Made by a program: the position numbers and the translations under genes. The notes under the pieces are model-generated. The model was not told the DNA's origin, ran no database searches, and saw only the letters and a list, made by a program, of their open reading frames with translations. From Populus alba (lineage: Eukaryota > Streptophyta > Magnoliopsida > Malpighiales > Salicaceae), in contig NC_133302.1 in the NCBI RefSeq assembly GCF_005239225.2, forward strand, positions 18,393,357 through 18,457,356: a stretch of DNA of 64,000 nt. Direction: 5' to 3'. This document shows positions 36,911-47,918 of this stretch, piece after piece; the stretch's first letter is position 1, and every line of letters begins with the position of its first letter.

Positions 36911-37474
36911 ATCTTATGATGAATTTTTTTTAATGATTTTAAAAATGAATAGTGTAAATTTCAAATAATTAATTTAATCTAAATATTTAAATTCTTACAT
37001 GAAATTTTAAAATATAATTTATATTATTTTTTAAATGCTTTCTCAAATAAAAACCTCTCACAATATCTTATACTTAATTTTTATTAAATAAATAAAAATT
37101 GTGAGATTTATAGACTCACAATACACTTTCTCAATAAATGCTTTTTTTTTTTGTTGTATTTATTGGAATATATGATTCTTAATTTATTTAATTAAATGCA
37201 TGCATAAGCTTTTTTATTTATATTTTTTTATTGGAAAAAGACACATTTAGAAAAGTTTGCATATTTGTTTTTTCAAAAAATATTATTTAACCAGTGGTAA
37301 AGCACGAGTAAAATAACTAGTAATAACTACAACAACACAAAAATAAGAGATTATAATGATATAATTGTTAAATAATTAATTATATACAAATAAAAAAAAC
37401 AAAATGGATCGGAACACCAAACCAAGCAACTCATGCTTGAATGAGTGCTCCTTCTAGATAGAGCCTGAGCTACC

Positions 37475-37640
37475 GCAAATGCATATTTGGTATTTTGGTA
37501 TAATATATTTTTTAAAATTAATTTTTTGTTTAAAATATTTTTTAATTTATTTTATTTTTAATATTAACATATTAAAATAATAAAAATAATATCAATTTAA
37601 TATTTTTATATCAAATACACTTTTAAAAAACACCCAAGCA
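37475..37640 (+). repeat. Short AT-rich dispersed element, copy G
   Basis: Forward copy with TATTTTTAATATTAACATAT then AAAATAATAAAAATAAT. Weakly preserved ends. Confidence 0.4.
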
Positions 37641-37914
37641 CACATAGAAAAACAGTGACAAACAACTTCAAGTATAATTCTAACCAATTAAATGCATTGA
37701 ATGCATGAATGTTAATCCTGCTATAACGGAACTCATGAGACGACGTTAAAGGGTGATATTGGCAAATAGCCTGTGAAACTGATGTCATCCCTTAACCTCA
37801 ACAGTAATCCACCAATTATGGGCTCCGACGCTTCCACCTTCGTTCCCACGCAGGTTAGCAAGGTTCCGCGACTACAAAAATAATTATGATACTACTTGTA
37901 AAGGGTTTCTAATT

Positions 37915-38065
37915 TGTTTTTTATAATATTTTTTTTTTGGCTTTGTTTGCATTATAATCTTATTATATTTTAAATTTAATATTTATAAATTATTTTTATG
38001 TATTAATATTAAAAATAAAAAAATATATTATTTTAATATATTTTAAAATAAAAAATACTTTAGCG
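37915..38065 (-). repeat. Short AT-rich dispersed element, copy H
   Basis: Reverse, partial copy: TTTTTATGTATTAATATTAA followed by AAATAAAAAAATATATTATT. Confidence 0.4.
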
Positions 38066-38254
38066 AGACCTTTCTTCTTAAAACTCCAGTTCTCATCTTT
38101 TTGTATTTGTTTTTAAGGTAGTTTATGTGGTTAAGTTTTTTAAAAAATAAGTTTTAAAAAAATATGGTTAGCTGAAGTTAGTTAGATTTAGATACGTATT
38201 TGATAAAAATTATAGTTGAAGTTAATTTATGTATAACAAAAAACATGTATAAAA

Positions 38255-38465
38255 TGTTTAGTAGTTGTGTGATAACGGTTACTTTTCAAAGTGTTTTTAC
38301 TTGAAAATACATTAAAATAATATATTTTTATTCTTAAAAAATTATTTTTGGTATCATCGCATCAAAATAATCTAAAAACACTAAAAAATATTAATTTGAA
38401 GAAATTCAATTTTTTAAAAAGTTCTATTTGAAACGCAAAAACAAACAATATTTTACGAAACTCGG
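38255..38465 (+). repeat. Short AT-rich dispersed element, copy I
   Basis: Forward copy. GTTGTGTGATAACGGTTACT, then the core AAAAATTATTTTTGGTATC, ATCGCATCAAAATAATCTAA, and an A-rich right arm ending near AAACAAACAATATTTTACG. Confidence 0.55.
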
Positions 38466-39330
38466 TTAAAAAAAAATGTAAAAACTATTTCACAAAAATT
38501 ATATTTCAAACTCAATTTCTTAGTGGATCCCATATTATAAAATACATTTTATACAATTATTAAATACCTTACTATATTTTTTGTATAGCAAACACAAAAA
38601 ATAGTTGCAAAACATCCGCAGTCTTTTATACTCTCTACAAAACACATACAGAGCTCATATTGGCTCCTAAACCTCATTTCCTTGCTAAATTTTTATATAA
38701 TCTCTCGATCTACAAGGACACTTATTTTGCAAGTTTTCATCCCAACAATCAATCTTCAATAAAAAGAAATCTCAGTCACCTCATCTAAAATATAAAAGCC
38801 CGGCTGTCACTAAGAACATACAACCTCTCGTCACTTCCCATGTAAATAAAAAATAAAAAGCATGAACCCTCTTAACATTTGAGCAATATTTCTTCCTTGT
38901 GAACAATGAACAACAATTTTTTGTAATTATGATGCTAGATATGATGGTATCTGGGGATATTAAGTCATTAGATTTTGTGTATCTTTTTAAATTGTAACTA
39001 CCGACCACTTAGAGACCACAAATTAGATGTGCATGAAGCAAATTAATCAATTAGAAACCTCTTAATTTGTGATATAATCTCCGTTATTAGATTCCTGATT
39101 ATGATAATTTATTGATGGGTTTGGAGAATAATTAATTTGGAGACCTAGCCAGGTACCGTGTTCAAACTTTTGACCCCCAAATTAAGTGCTTCAAGCTAGG
39201 TAAAATGAGACAAATTTTAACTTTCTGCGGTTATCGTTCCCTCCTCATCAGTCCATATTTTAGTATTTTACAATCACCAATAAATCCTATAAAAAATAAG
39301 TTGATAGGGATCCATATTTTACAGTACAAT

Positions 39331-39432
39331 ACACACACACACACGTACCCCGAGACAGCCAATCGAGGGTAGCTTAACAACCTCCAATTTGGCCCCTCCC
39401 AATACACACCATGTACACACACACACACACAC
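39331..39432. repeat. Two (AC)n microsatellite tracts
   Basis: AC runs at 39331-39344 and 39414-39432 flank a unique stretch of about 70 bases. Confidence 0.9.
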
Positions 39433-39531
39433 CAATAATTATGTGTCAAAACTTGAAAATAATATATTGAAATGACATTACACAAAGTCAAATTAATAAG
39501 GAAGTTGTCCCTCTCCTCTGTGGTCCTTTGT

Positions 39532-39732
39532 GTTTTTTTTTTTTTTTTAATTTATGTGGGTGTTTGAGCCAACTTGCGCACAACACGACTAATCCCACGG
39601 CTCACTGAATATACTGCAAACCCAGTGAACATGTAAGGCACCACGGGGGTGACAGACGTGCACGGTAAGGTTTGAACCCAGGATGCAGAGAAAAAAAACA
39701 AATCCCTTTAACCATTGGGCTAAGACCTCGTG
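39532..39732 (-). mobile_element. Complete tRNA-derived SINE with perfect target-site duplication
   Basis: A 201-bp element on the minus strand. Head: box A TTAGCCCAATGGTT (about 39723-39710) and box B GGGTTCAAACC (39679-39669). Body: GTGGGATTAGTCG and TGTGCGCAAGTTGG, followed by CACCCACATAAATT and a run of A. It is flanked by the identical 16-bp direct repeat CTCTGTGGTCCTTTGT at 39516-39531 and 39733-39748. These are all the marks of a SINE inserted by target-primed reverse transcription. The 3' body is shared with the elements at 30255 and 32765. Confidence 0.93.
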
Positions 39733-40089
39733 CTCTGTGGTCCTTTGTTTGCTCTCACATGTTGTGGTGTAAGCTTCACTCATGTTCTCTTACTATCACA
39801 TGAAAGACAGCAGAGATGCTATGTGTAATACACATCTTGGTAAGATAGCATACAGAACATAAGTTAAGACATTGCAATTCATTCATTAAACAAAGCAATT
39901 AAGCTGCTGGCCCCTTCATTCTTCGAGGTTATATTATTAACATATAATATAATGACTTTTGGTTTCTGGGACAATTAATGCTTGCCCTCACATGCACAGC
40001 CAAGAAAGCAAAACTAAACAAATATAAATTAAGTACTTGATTTTATGAGAACACGAACACAAATTCCAGGAGATGATGATCGTGCAAAT

Positions 40090-40719
40090 TCAGCGAGAAC
40101 GGCGACTGATTAGATCATATGATGTCCTGCTTGATCTTGGAAGATATACTATTGACTCAGAAACAGCACAAGTTTTCTTACAAGAAGTGTAGAGATTTAT
40201 AAAACCAAACCTGTCACTAGTGCGCCTTGATACCTTAGGACCACCCCAAATGTTATTACTGGACAAGTCTTGCTCATCATCATCGTCATCCTTTGAGCAT
40301 TGAACCAATGCAGCGAAAAATGGATCCCTTCGAAAACTATCATCGCTGTTTTTCTTTCGAATCCCAATCTCCCCGGAATTGAATCTTCTGGAGATTGATG
40401 TGGAAGCAGCAGGAGGAGGCAATGGGAGGTCCTTTAATGAAGAGTCCTTTTTCTTGTAGCTTTGTTTCTTAGGAATTCCAGGCAAATGTTCCCAAGAAAA
40501 CGGAACGCCGGAAAGTCGAAGTGGGGTGGCCGTGCTAAGGGGTGAATCATCAAGAATATACAAAGATGAGCACGATGAGAGTGATGATGATGAGGAAGAG
40601 GAGGAGGAGGAAAAAGACGCGGTTCGGAGGGAAGAAGCAGTTTTGGTAGCCGGAAATGTGGTGTCCCATTCTTTTAGATCATTTTGGGCACGATCACTGA
40701 GAGTTGCTGAGGAGCCCAT
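40090..40719 (-). CDS. DUF688-like plant protein with PFSWEHLPGIPK motif
   Basis: Single-exon gene of 209 residues, starting MGSSATLSDRAQNDLKEWDT. Features: a serine run (about residues 34-51), the motif GVPFSWEHLPGIPKK (about 71-85) that resembles the P-F-x-W-E-x-x-P-G-x-P-K signature of plant DUF688 proteins, a basic segment, and an acidic run DDDDDEQD (about 142-149). There is no signal peptide or membrane helix. The leader upstream of the ATG is CT-rich on the gene's strand, common in plant 5' UTRs. It lies upstream of the ABCG25-like gene in opposite orientation. Biochemical role unknown; the family link is by motif only. Confidence 0.8.
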   Translation of the reverse strand: MGSSATLSDRAQNDLKEWDTTFPATKTASSLRTASFSSSSSSSSSSLSSCSSLYILDDSPLSTATPLRLSGVPFSWEHLPGIPKKQSYKKKDSSLKDLPLPPPAASTSISRRFNSGEIGIRKKNSDDSFRRDPFFAALVQCSKDDDDDEQDLSSNNIWGGPKVSRRTSDRFGFINLYTSCKKTCAVSESIVYLPRSSRTSYDLISRRSR

Positions 40720-41030
40720 AACTTTAGAGAGAGAGAGAGAGGCACGAGACTCTTCAACTCTATTTTTTTTTTTTTTTTTTTCCTCTTGAACTACTTTGCT
40801 ACATGCATTTTATAAATCCACAGAGCGGAGAAGTCTTGCAATTTGTTGTTTAATGCCACTATTTTTGGAACATAAATTTTTTGGAGAAAATATAATTGAT
40901 AAACAAAAACGACCCGACGGCATTGATGTCAAGTAGTAGGGGAAAGGAAACGACAAGGTACAAAATGGGAAACTAATAAATGGATGGTGATATCTCAATC
41001 ACATTAGCTAGTGTAACTTACATTCCCCCA

Positions 41031-41046
41031 CCCCCCCCCCCCCCCC
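41031..41046. repeat. Poly-C tract
   Basis: Sixteen C in a row, preceded by CCCCCA. Long C runs are rare in such AT-rich DNA and are also error-prone in sequencing. Confidence 0.9.
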
Positions 41047-41059
41047 TCTTTTTTTTTGG

Positions 41060-41285
41060 GCAAAAGGGCTTCAAAGTAATTTGTATTTGAGTTATTAATT
41101 TATTTTTTCATTTATTTACTTAATATTTTTCATTTAAAAATATATTAAATACTATTTTTTTTATTTTTTAAAATTTATTTTTGATATCACTACATCAAAA
41201 TAATAAACAAATATAAAAAAAATATTAAAATAAAAAATTATTTTTTAAAAAAAGTATTTGTACACCAAAAAACAAATATTTAAAC
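41060..41285 (+). repeat. Short AT-rich dispersed element, copy J
   Basis: Forward copy with AAAATTTATTTTTGATATC then ACTACATCAAAATAATAAAC. It abuts the candidate TIR element to its right. Confidence 0.5.
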
Positions 41286-41288
41286 TTT

Positions 41289-42192
41289 AGAGTCTGTTTG
41301 GTAATGTGATTGCTATTGTGGTTGTGATTTTAAAAATATAGTTTAATAAAAAATACTTTGTGTAAGGTTTGTTTTTAATTTTGATTTGTTTGGTTAAAAC
41401 TACAATTAAAATTATGGTTGAAAAAAAGTAATTTGTTGTATTTGGTTAATATGATTTTTGTATGAGATTTAATTGTAAAATGACTAAAAAAACATTATAT
41501 ATATATAACCTCTAGTTAAACGGGCACCTAATCTATTAATCACGCCGATGAATAAAGAACTAAAGAACTCGGCTTTGAAAATTGAATTGTTACATAGTAC
41601 CTTACAATATTGTTTAAGTTACATCCGTAGTAAATATATAATTTTTTTAAAAAATACATGATATAAGATTATTTAAAAATTAATGAATACATAATTAATT
41701 ATCATACATATAATTTCTAAATATAAAATATGTCTTAAACGATATATATATTAAACAAATAATAGGAAAGCTTTCATTTGTGAGATGTTGCCGTATTGAT
41801 TATGGCATGGATTTTGATTTTTTAACTTGTAATAGTGATAGTGATAAGAGAGTTTATATTGGTGATCAACCAAATAAAAATAAAGAAAATAATAGTGATA
41901 ATAGATGAGTGATAAAAAAAATAGAATCAATCAATTTATATATAGAAAACAAAAAACATTAACTCGGGTTGGAAAAGTTGTGTTAAATAACTAGCAGTAT
42001 CGGTAAGAGAAAGGAGAACACGAACATAAAAATAATTGTAAATTGCTTTTCAAAAATTGAGGTTGGACCTCAATTTTTGAGTGGAACCTACATGAAATCA
42101 AAGTGTGATTCAACTTAACCAAACATTTTAATCCTATATTTATTTCTAGTTACATTTGTAATCATAGTTGCAATGCCAAACATGCATTTAAG
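41289..42192. mobile_element. Candidate non-autonomous TIR transposon (Tourist-like)
   Basis: The left end GAGTCTGTTTGGTAATGTG and the complement of the right end (ATGCATGTTTGGCATTGCA) are imperfect inverted repeats. Each is bordered by TTA, the target duplication typical of PIF/Harbinger-related elements. The interior has a palindromic AATTGAGGTTGG / CCTCAATTTTT segment near the right end and no transposase. Ends are imperfect, so the exact limits are tentative. Confidence 0.4.
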
Positions 42193-43014
42193 TATGTAAA
42201 AATACATGGCTGCGTGTGCGTGCACGATGATTAAGGAAATAACTTTAAATTTATGAGCAAGTTAATGCAGATCACCAGTATTTGTCCATTTACCTCAAAT
42301 GCTGTTGTCATTACCTCCACAACACCAAATTATTCATAGAAATATTTCTTTAATCGGTAAATATTGATACTTCATAAAGTTATATCATTTATATATTTGT
42401 AATATTTATAATTATTTTTGGAAAAACAACAGGATCAAGGAATTCGATATAAATTAAGTAAATATATTGTAAGAAATGGAATAAAAATGTCGCCATTAAC
42501 TTTCCCAATAATTAGATCACATCAGTTACCACAGCCACTCATTTACAAGCCTCTCTTCTTCTTCTTATCTTTTGTGAACCAACAAGGCCCTTAAGCTCCA
42601 CATTTTGTCCATCACCCGTGATGGACGTTATGTCTAAGAATATTAATTAATTAATTAATAGATATTGTGGTCCAGAAAATACAGATGTAATTTAATTTTC
42701 TGTGTAATTAATTTTGTAAACGAAGGTTCGTCGATTGAAAGTGATCATGAAGTTATAGAGTTCCAATATATTAATACAAGGCCATGTGACAGCAAAAGTG
42801 ACGTTATTTTTTTGCTTTGAATATGATATAAATCAGACATTAAATCAAATATAATTTTAATAATGAATTTCATGCATAAAGAGTTTTATGAAAATTGACT
42901 TTTTCAAGGAAATGAAAAGTATCATGAGATTAAAAATTATCAGGGGTCTATACTTAGAATAATGTGATACATAGTAAATTGAAGAAAAAGAATCCAATTA
43001 TATTTGGATCTGTT

Positions 43015-43165
43015 TAAAAATTTAGTTATGGATATTTTTTAAAGTATTTTTCATATTAAAACAAATCAAAATAATATATTTTTTTAATTTTTAAAATTAA
43101 GACATCAAAACAATCCAAAATATATATAAAAAATAATTTTTAATAAAAAAATAAATTTTTAAAAA
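43015..43165 (+). repeat. Short AT-rich dispersed element, copy K
   Basis: Forward copy with TTTTTAAAATTAAGACATC then AAAACAATCCAAAATATA. Most of it was copied again in the tandem duplication that overlaps it. Confidence 0.45.
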
Positions 43166-43780
43166 ATACAGGTGGCTCATAACTTTCTTAGGGTCGCACA
43201 CCTAGACTGTTTTGTGACATGCCCATAACTTTTATTTTTGATAAGTAGAAAATTATATGAAATTAAGAGTTTGAGAAATAATTATAAATATATTAAAAAA
43301 TAATTAAAAAAATAAAAATAAAAATAAAATCTGTCATATATAAAATTATTTGAGTTGGTGAGTGAATGCTTGTCTCACTTTGTTAAATCACGTTCCAATT
43401 TTCATGTCAAAACTAGAGAATATTTTTTATTTTTTAAAACAAATCAAAATAATATATTTTTTTTAATTTTTAAAATTAAAACATCAAAACAATCAAAAAT
43501 ATAAAAAAATAAATTTTTAAAAAATACAGGTGGCTCATAACTTTCTTAGGGTCACACACCTAGACTGTTTTGTGACATGTCCATAACTTTTATTTTTTGA
43601 TAAGTGTAAAATTATATGAAATTAAAAGTTTGAGAAGTAATTATAAATATATTAAAAAAATAAAAATAAAAATAAAATCTGTCATATATAAAATTAGTTG
43701 AGTTGGTGAGTGAATGCTTATCTCACTTTGTTAAATCACGTTCCAATTTTCATGTCAAAACTAGAGAATATTTTATTTTT
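43056..43780. repeat. Large direct tandem duplication (about 375 and 345 bp)
   Basis: Copy 1 is about 43056-43431 and copy 2 about 43435-43780. Both contain ACAGGTGGCTCATAACTTTC, CACACCTAGACTGTTTTGTG and GTTGGTGAGTGAATGCTT in the same order, with few substitutions and some small deletions in copy 2. Non-coding. Confidence 0.9.
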
Positions 43781-45124
43781 TATAGATCTTTAATTTACGA
43801 GTGAATGACCCGTCATGTGCACAAAAACAAAAATTAATATGATTTATAAATGCGGCATCTATATATTATGATGGAAAAAGGATAAGAAAAAAAAAATCTC
43901 CCTACACAACTATTTTTCTCAACATCACGTTGGCATAGCAAAGTAATGGTGGAATGGAATTTTGTTCATTTATGAGGACTGTCAAGATCAAGTCGTCATG
44001 ATAAGCTTCTAAAATACTTTTTTTGATGCATGTTGGTCAAGCTTTTCTGCACCCAACTTTAATGAAATGATTTCATCCGTAAAAGATCTGAATTATAAAA
44101 TTAGAATAATTTTATATGTTATAAATAAAAATAAATTATAAAGTTTGATTTATAATTAACTTTATACTAAAGGATTAAATTAAAAAAAATTATATAAAAA
44201 ATATATATAAAAAAAAACTTGAATCAATCGAGTTAGCCTATCAAATCTACAACTCGAGTCATGAGACCAAGATAATCTTATAAAAGCAATTAAAATAAAT
44301 CATGAAACATAATTTTCAATCAACTCAATGTTGAAAGATAAAATTGAAAAATAAATATCAATTAAAAAAAACAAAAAAAAAAAGTCTCCAATAATATGGG
44401 TTGTAATATCAAGCTAACCACATATAAAAAAAAAACACAATAAATTATGAAGTTTAATCTCCAATAAACTAAATATTAAACTATAAATTTAAAAAATATA
44501 TATAAATATAGAAATAAAAAGAAAAAAAATAAAACCAAACAAAAACACTATTAAAATTAATAGTATTAAGCAAAGTGGTACACAATATATAAAAAGCACT
44601 ATCTCATTAAGTTATATTATAATAATAATGTGTCATGCATAGAAGGGACACAAGAACAATACACGATGGGACATGTCATTTGACAATAAAATTTAGGTTC
44701 TCTTAACTATTCGTAGTTGGCTGAGATGGTGAAGAGCTGAGTCAAGTGATATGTTTTTTTTCTCTCTCTCTATACACTCAAGATACTCTGCATAAAAAAA
44801 AATTCCAGGTTCTCATTCTCACAGAAAAGGGTTTTTTTTTTATTATTTTTTTAAAAAAAGGGGGTCTAGGTTCTCTGTCCACATCTTCTATATAACTATT
44901 AGGTAAATTAAATAATTCATTGCATTAATAAAATATAACTATGGATATGTGAAAATGCATCTCCATCAAATAAAAAAAAAGTTTTTAAGTTTGAGCCTGA
45001 CAAAAGGGTGACGTTGGGTTTATATTAATATTTTTTCTAAATATAATAAAAAAAATATTTAGATTATGGAGAATTATTTAGTATTTTATTAAACTCGATT
45101 TAGTAGGTTAAACTTAAAATCTTT

Positions 45125-45560
45125 CGACCTGATTCTTTATCTAACATGAATTTAAAATTAAATTATGTAAAAGTTGTTTTAATATGATTTAGTCGAATTG
45201 TCCGGTCCAAAAATAACATAACCGACTAGTAAAAAAAAGTATGAGGATAAAATTGAGAAAAAAATGATTAAATTGATATAAAAAAAATCTTGACCCAAAT
45301 CTTTGTTTAGCCCGACTTTAAAATTAAATTGTGTGGAAATTGTTAACCTAGTCGACTTGATTAATTTAAAAGCAACCTGATATACTAGTAAAAGAGTTTA
45401 AGGATGAAATTGAAAAATAAAAATAATAAAATTGACAGAAAATACTTCATGACATGACTTTTTGTCTAGTATGAATTTAAAATTAAATCGTGTGTGATTT
45501 TACCCGATATAAATCAGTCCAAAATCAACCTAGATAATTGTAAAAAAAAAAAAATCTAAG
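45125..45560 (+). repeat. Degenerate tandem array, units of about 160 bp (locus 2)
   Basis: Three units are marked by AAATTAAATTRTGT-type anchors at about 45154, 45320 and 45479. Each unit then has a GTTGTT or GTGTGA segment, CTAGTAAAA, and AGGATRAAATTGARAAA before the next. The units are the reverse complement of those at 5132-5900, where the same order of motifs occurs (CAATTTAATTTT, then ACAACT read the other way). Confidence 0.65.
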
Positions 45561-46011
45561 AAAAAAAAAAAAAAAAGATAAAATTATTTAGTATTAGCAA
45601 TGAAAAATCAGATATTAAAAAATAAATTAATATATTAAAAATTAGTAACGGATTTGCCATTGCTAATATAGTTGTTGTTAAAAAAAAAGATTAAATTTTA
45701 ACTTTTTTATATATAAAAAAAATAATAAATAATAATGACCCTTTCTATACTTTCCGAAAACAAAAGGAACCCCACAGTTGCAAAATTTCTTCATTCTCCA
45801 GAAGAACCTAATATTGTCCATTTCTATATTTCTCCACAAAAACCTAATTAACAAGGATCTCCTTTTCTATTCCTTCTCTGAAAACCAAACTCAAATGTCC
45901 CTTTCAATTCTACCTTTCTTTGTCATGCATTATTTTCCACAAACATAATTTGTTATTTTCTTAACTTCTTCTCTAGTTAATTTATGTTTCCATACTTCTT
46001 CTGTACAAGTA

Positions 46012-46014
<3 letters not shown>

Positions 46015-46082
<68 letters not shown>
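46015..46082. repeat. (GA)n microsatellite, about 34 units
   Basis: Uninterrupted GA run, the longest simple repeat in the window. On the other strand it would read as Ser-Leu repeats, which is not evidence for a gene. Confidence 0.97.
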
Positions 46083-46085
<3 letters not shown>

Positions 46086-46125
46086 GGGATTTTTTGGCTT
46101 TGATTTGGGATTATAATAGAGATCA

Positions 46126-46236
46126 ATGAGAGATAAGGACAAAGTTTTCTTGGGTATTGAGCAAAGCTTTCTCTGGGGGTCTTGGTTGGCCCCACTCTTT
46201 TCAACCAACCTAGCGTCGCCTCACTTTGTTATATGA
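46126..46236 (+). other. Short ORF (36 codons) after a GA-rich leader-like tract
   Basis: An ATG 44 bases after the GA repeat opens MRDKDKVFLGIEQSFLWGSW and stops at 46236. The arrangement resembles the 5' end of a plant gene with a GA-rich leader. It sits inside the CACTA-like element, so it may be a captured first-exon fragment. I do not recognise the peptide and it may not be expressed. Confidence 0.25.
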
Positions 46237-47434
46237 ACGGGCACGAAGAAAAAACGCAAGTAGTAGAAATGCAAAAGAGGGCATATTGTGGGAATGGGGG
46301 TTTGATTTTGGGTTAATAAAAATATTAATATTTTAACTTTTTTTATATTAGATTTAATTTTGGCTGAATCAATTTTAAATTTTTGAAATTGAAATTGAAC
46401 TGGATAAGAATTTTTAATCAGCAACAGATTAGCAACCGAATATTCGTTGCTGAGTTACTCATTCAGCAACCGAATTTCAGAAACGAATAATTGGTTGCTA
46501 AACAAATCTGCGATTGATAATCCATTGTTAAAAAATTAGCATTTATTATTTGTATTTGAAATTATCTGTTACTAATTTCGTTGCTGAATTTTATCAGCAA
46601 CACATTTTAATATTATCTGTAACAGACTAGTTAGTTGCTAATACGATGATTTTTTTAGTAGTGTGCGTGTATATATATATATTAGTTCTATTAGTTCAGT
46701 GTAAAATTTTCAATGTTATCTTTATATGAGCCATTTTTTGGATTTTTTTAAAGTATTTTCTTTGAAATTTCATGAGCAAAAATTTGAAAGGATATGATAA
46801 GAGAAAAGGAAAAGAAAAGAAAAAGATGACAGAACAAAAAATCACAATGAGCTTTATTTTCTAGTTATTTAAAAGTTTAATAATGATATTGAAACTTTTA
46901 GTAATCCATAAGAGTAACATTAGAAATTGAAAATGATAAGAATAAAGGTAAAGCTTAGTAAATCTATAAAGCTATATTAACAAAAAAAAAAAAGAGAGAG
47001 TTATGACTATATATATCGATCACACACCGATAGAGATACATTATTACATCATGTGTAAAGAAGGAACATCGATCTATATTCCAGATATAATAATAATGAA
47101 GTTGACTTATAAATTGGTTAAATTAACTTAGATCTATTTAAACAAGCATTGTTTTAAGATTTTTTTTAAAAAATTTAAAATTTTTATTTTAAAAAAATTA
47201 AATACAAATTGAATTTTTTATCACGTCCACTCTTATCTAATTTAATTTAAAAATTAAAAAGTTATAAAAGTATACTCTAAAAATGACACACACAATTATC
47301 TTAATGTTTTTACTTTTTAGTACACAAACAGAATATTTTTTAGAATCCAGCTCTACGTATATAGCAGTAATTGCTTTTCCACCTCGCCGGTCTCCACTCC
47401 CACATCTCAAAGCTCTTTCTCTCTCTTTTAAGAT

Positions 47435-47435
47435 T

Positions 47436-47471
<36 letters not shown>

Positions 47472-47473
47472 TA
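47435..47473. repeat. (AAT)n microsatellite
   Basis: About 12 TAA units upstream of the ABCG25-like gene. Confidence 0.9.
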
Positions 47474-47601
47474 TTATTAAACATAAAAGAGAATTAAAAA
47501 AAAAAGAAAAAAAAGAGATGAGAATCTAAGAAAGAAAGGGGAGTCTGAAAGTGAACGGTGCTGGGTTGATCACTTTGGTTGGAACAACTTTTGAAGAGCT
47601 G

Positions 47602-47696
47602 TCAGATGATCATCTGATTGACACGTAGCCCATCTCCTGTTGGCGTTTTACTTTGACGTGGCAACCATTCGCCACCTTTTCTCCTAAATATATACC
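47602..47696 (+). promoter_or_regulatory. Candidate ABCG25 core promoter with ABRE and dyad
   Basis: A perfect 16-bp palindrome TCAGATGATCATCTGA lies at 47602-47617. An ACGT core (ACACGTAG) follows at 47623-47626, then ACGTGGC, the core of the ABA-responsive element, at 47656-47662, and a TATA-like AAATATATACC at 47686-47696. The ATG is at 47919 after a CT-rich leader. Two ACGT cores about 33 bases apart close to a TATA box fit an ABA-inducible promoter; function is inferred. Confidence 0.55.
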
Positions 47697-47918
47697 CCTC
47701 TCTGCGACGCCCTATGGTCTCTCTCCATTCTTGATTTCATCATCGATCCGCTCGTTCACTCACTTCCCTACACTCTCCCCTCTCTCTCTCTCTCTCTGAA
47801 ACCAAAATATAAAAACAATACCCTCATTTCCCATCAATTCTCTCTCTCTTTGTCCCCCTCCTTTTTCCTCTCTTCTTTTATTTTTTCCTTTGCCCTTTTC
47901 ACTAAAGAGAAGAAGACC

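Larger units (their letters stand above)
27912..40089. other. 12-kb gene desert rich in SINEs and short repeats
   Basis: No frame here resembles a functional gene. The open frames at about 30650-30871 (six histidines from a CAT/CAC run), 33314-33548 and 34807-35046 have no recognisable domain. Contents supported from sequence: a 46-bp tandem duplication, two TA microsatellites, three SINE-type elements, an LTR-like fragment near 36.7 kb, two CA-repeat tracts and five copies of the short AT-rich element. Confidence 0.65.
45570..46663. mobile_element. CACTA-like non-autonomous element, possibly carrying a gene fragment
   Basis: The right end, AAAAAAATC-complement followed by TTTTTTTAGTAGTG (46650-46663), is CACTACTAAAAAAA read outward, the form of a CACTA terminus. 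The adjacent 220 bases hold about eight GCAAC or GTTGC motifs in both orientations (46421-46640), like CACTA subterminal repeats. On the left, related motifs (TAGCAATG, TTGCCATTGCTAATATAG) occur at about 45590-45675, but I find no clean CACTA left end. Between them lies a block unlike transposon sequence: a CT/GA-rich leader-like stretch and a 36-codon ORF. No transposase. Confidence 0.45.
40720..47918. other. 7-kb repeat-rich intergenic region
   Basis: No conserved gene seen. It contains a poly-C run, a candidate TIR element (41289-42192), a large tandem duplication (43056-43780), the second tandem-repeat array (45125-45560), a CACTA-like element with a GA microsatellite (about 45570-46663), an AAT microsatellite and, at the right end, the ABCG25 promoter and CT-rich leader. 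Confidence 0.65.

Noticed and set aside
40526..40789. Glu-rich plus-strand frame
   Set aside because: It is antisense to the Ser run of the DUF688-like gene; the minus-strand frame has the conserved motif.
44700..44830. Another SINE suggested by box-A-like TAGTTGGCTGAGATGGT and box-B-like AGGTTCTCATTCTC
   Set aside because: The conserved SINE body (TTAGTCG...GCGCAA) is absent and spacing is unusual; too weak to call.
45930..46208. Minus-strand frame with a long Ser-Leu repeat
   Set aside because: It is only the GA microsatellite read on the other strand; the flanks show no protein character.
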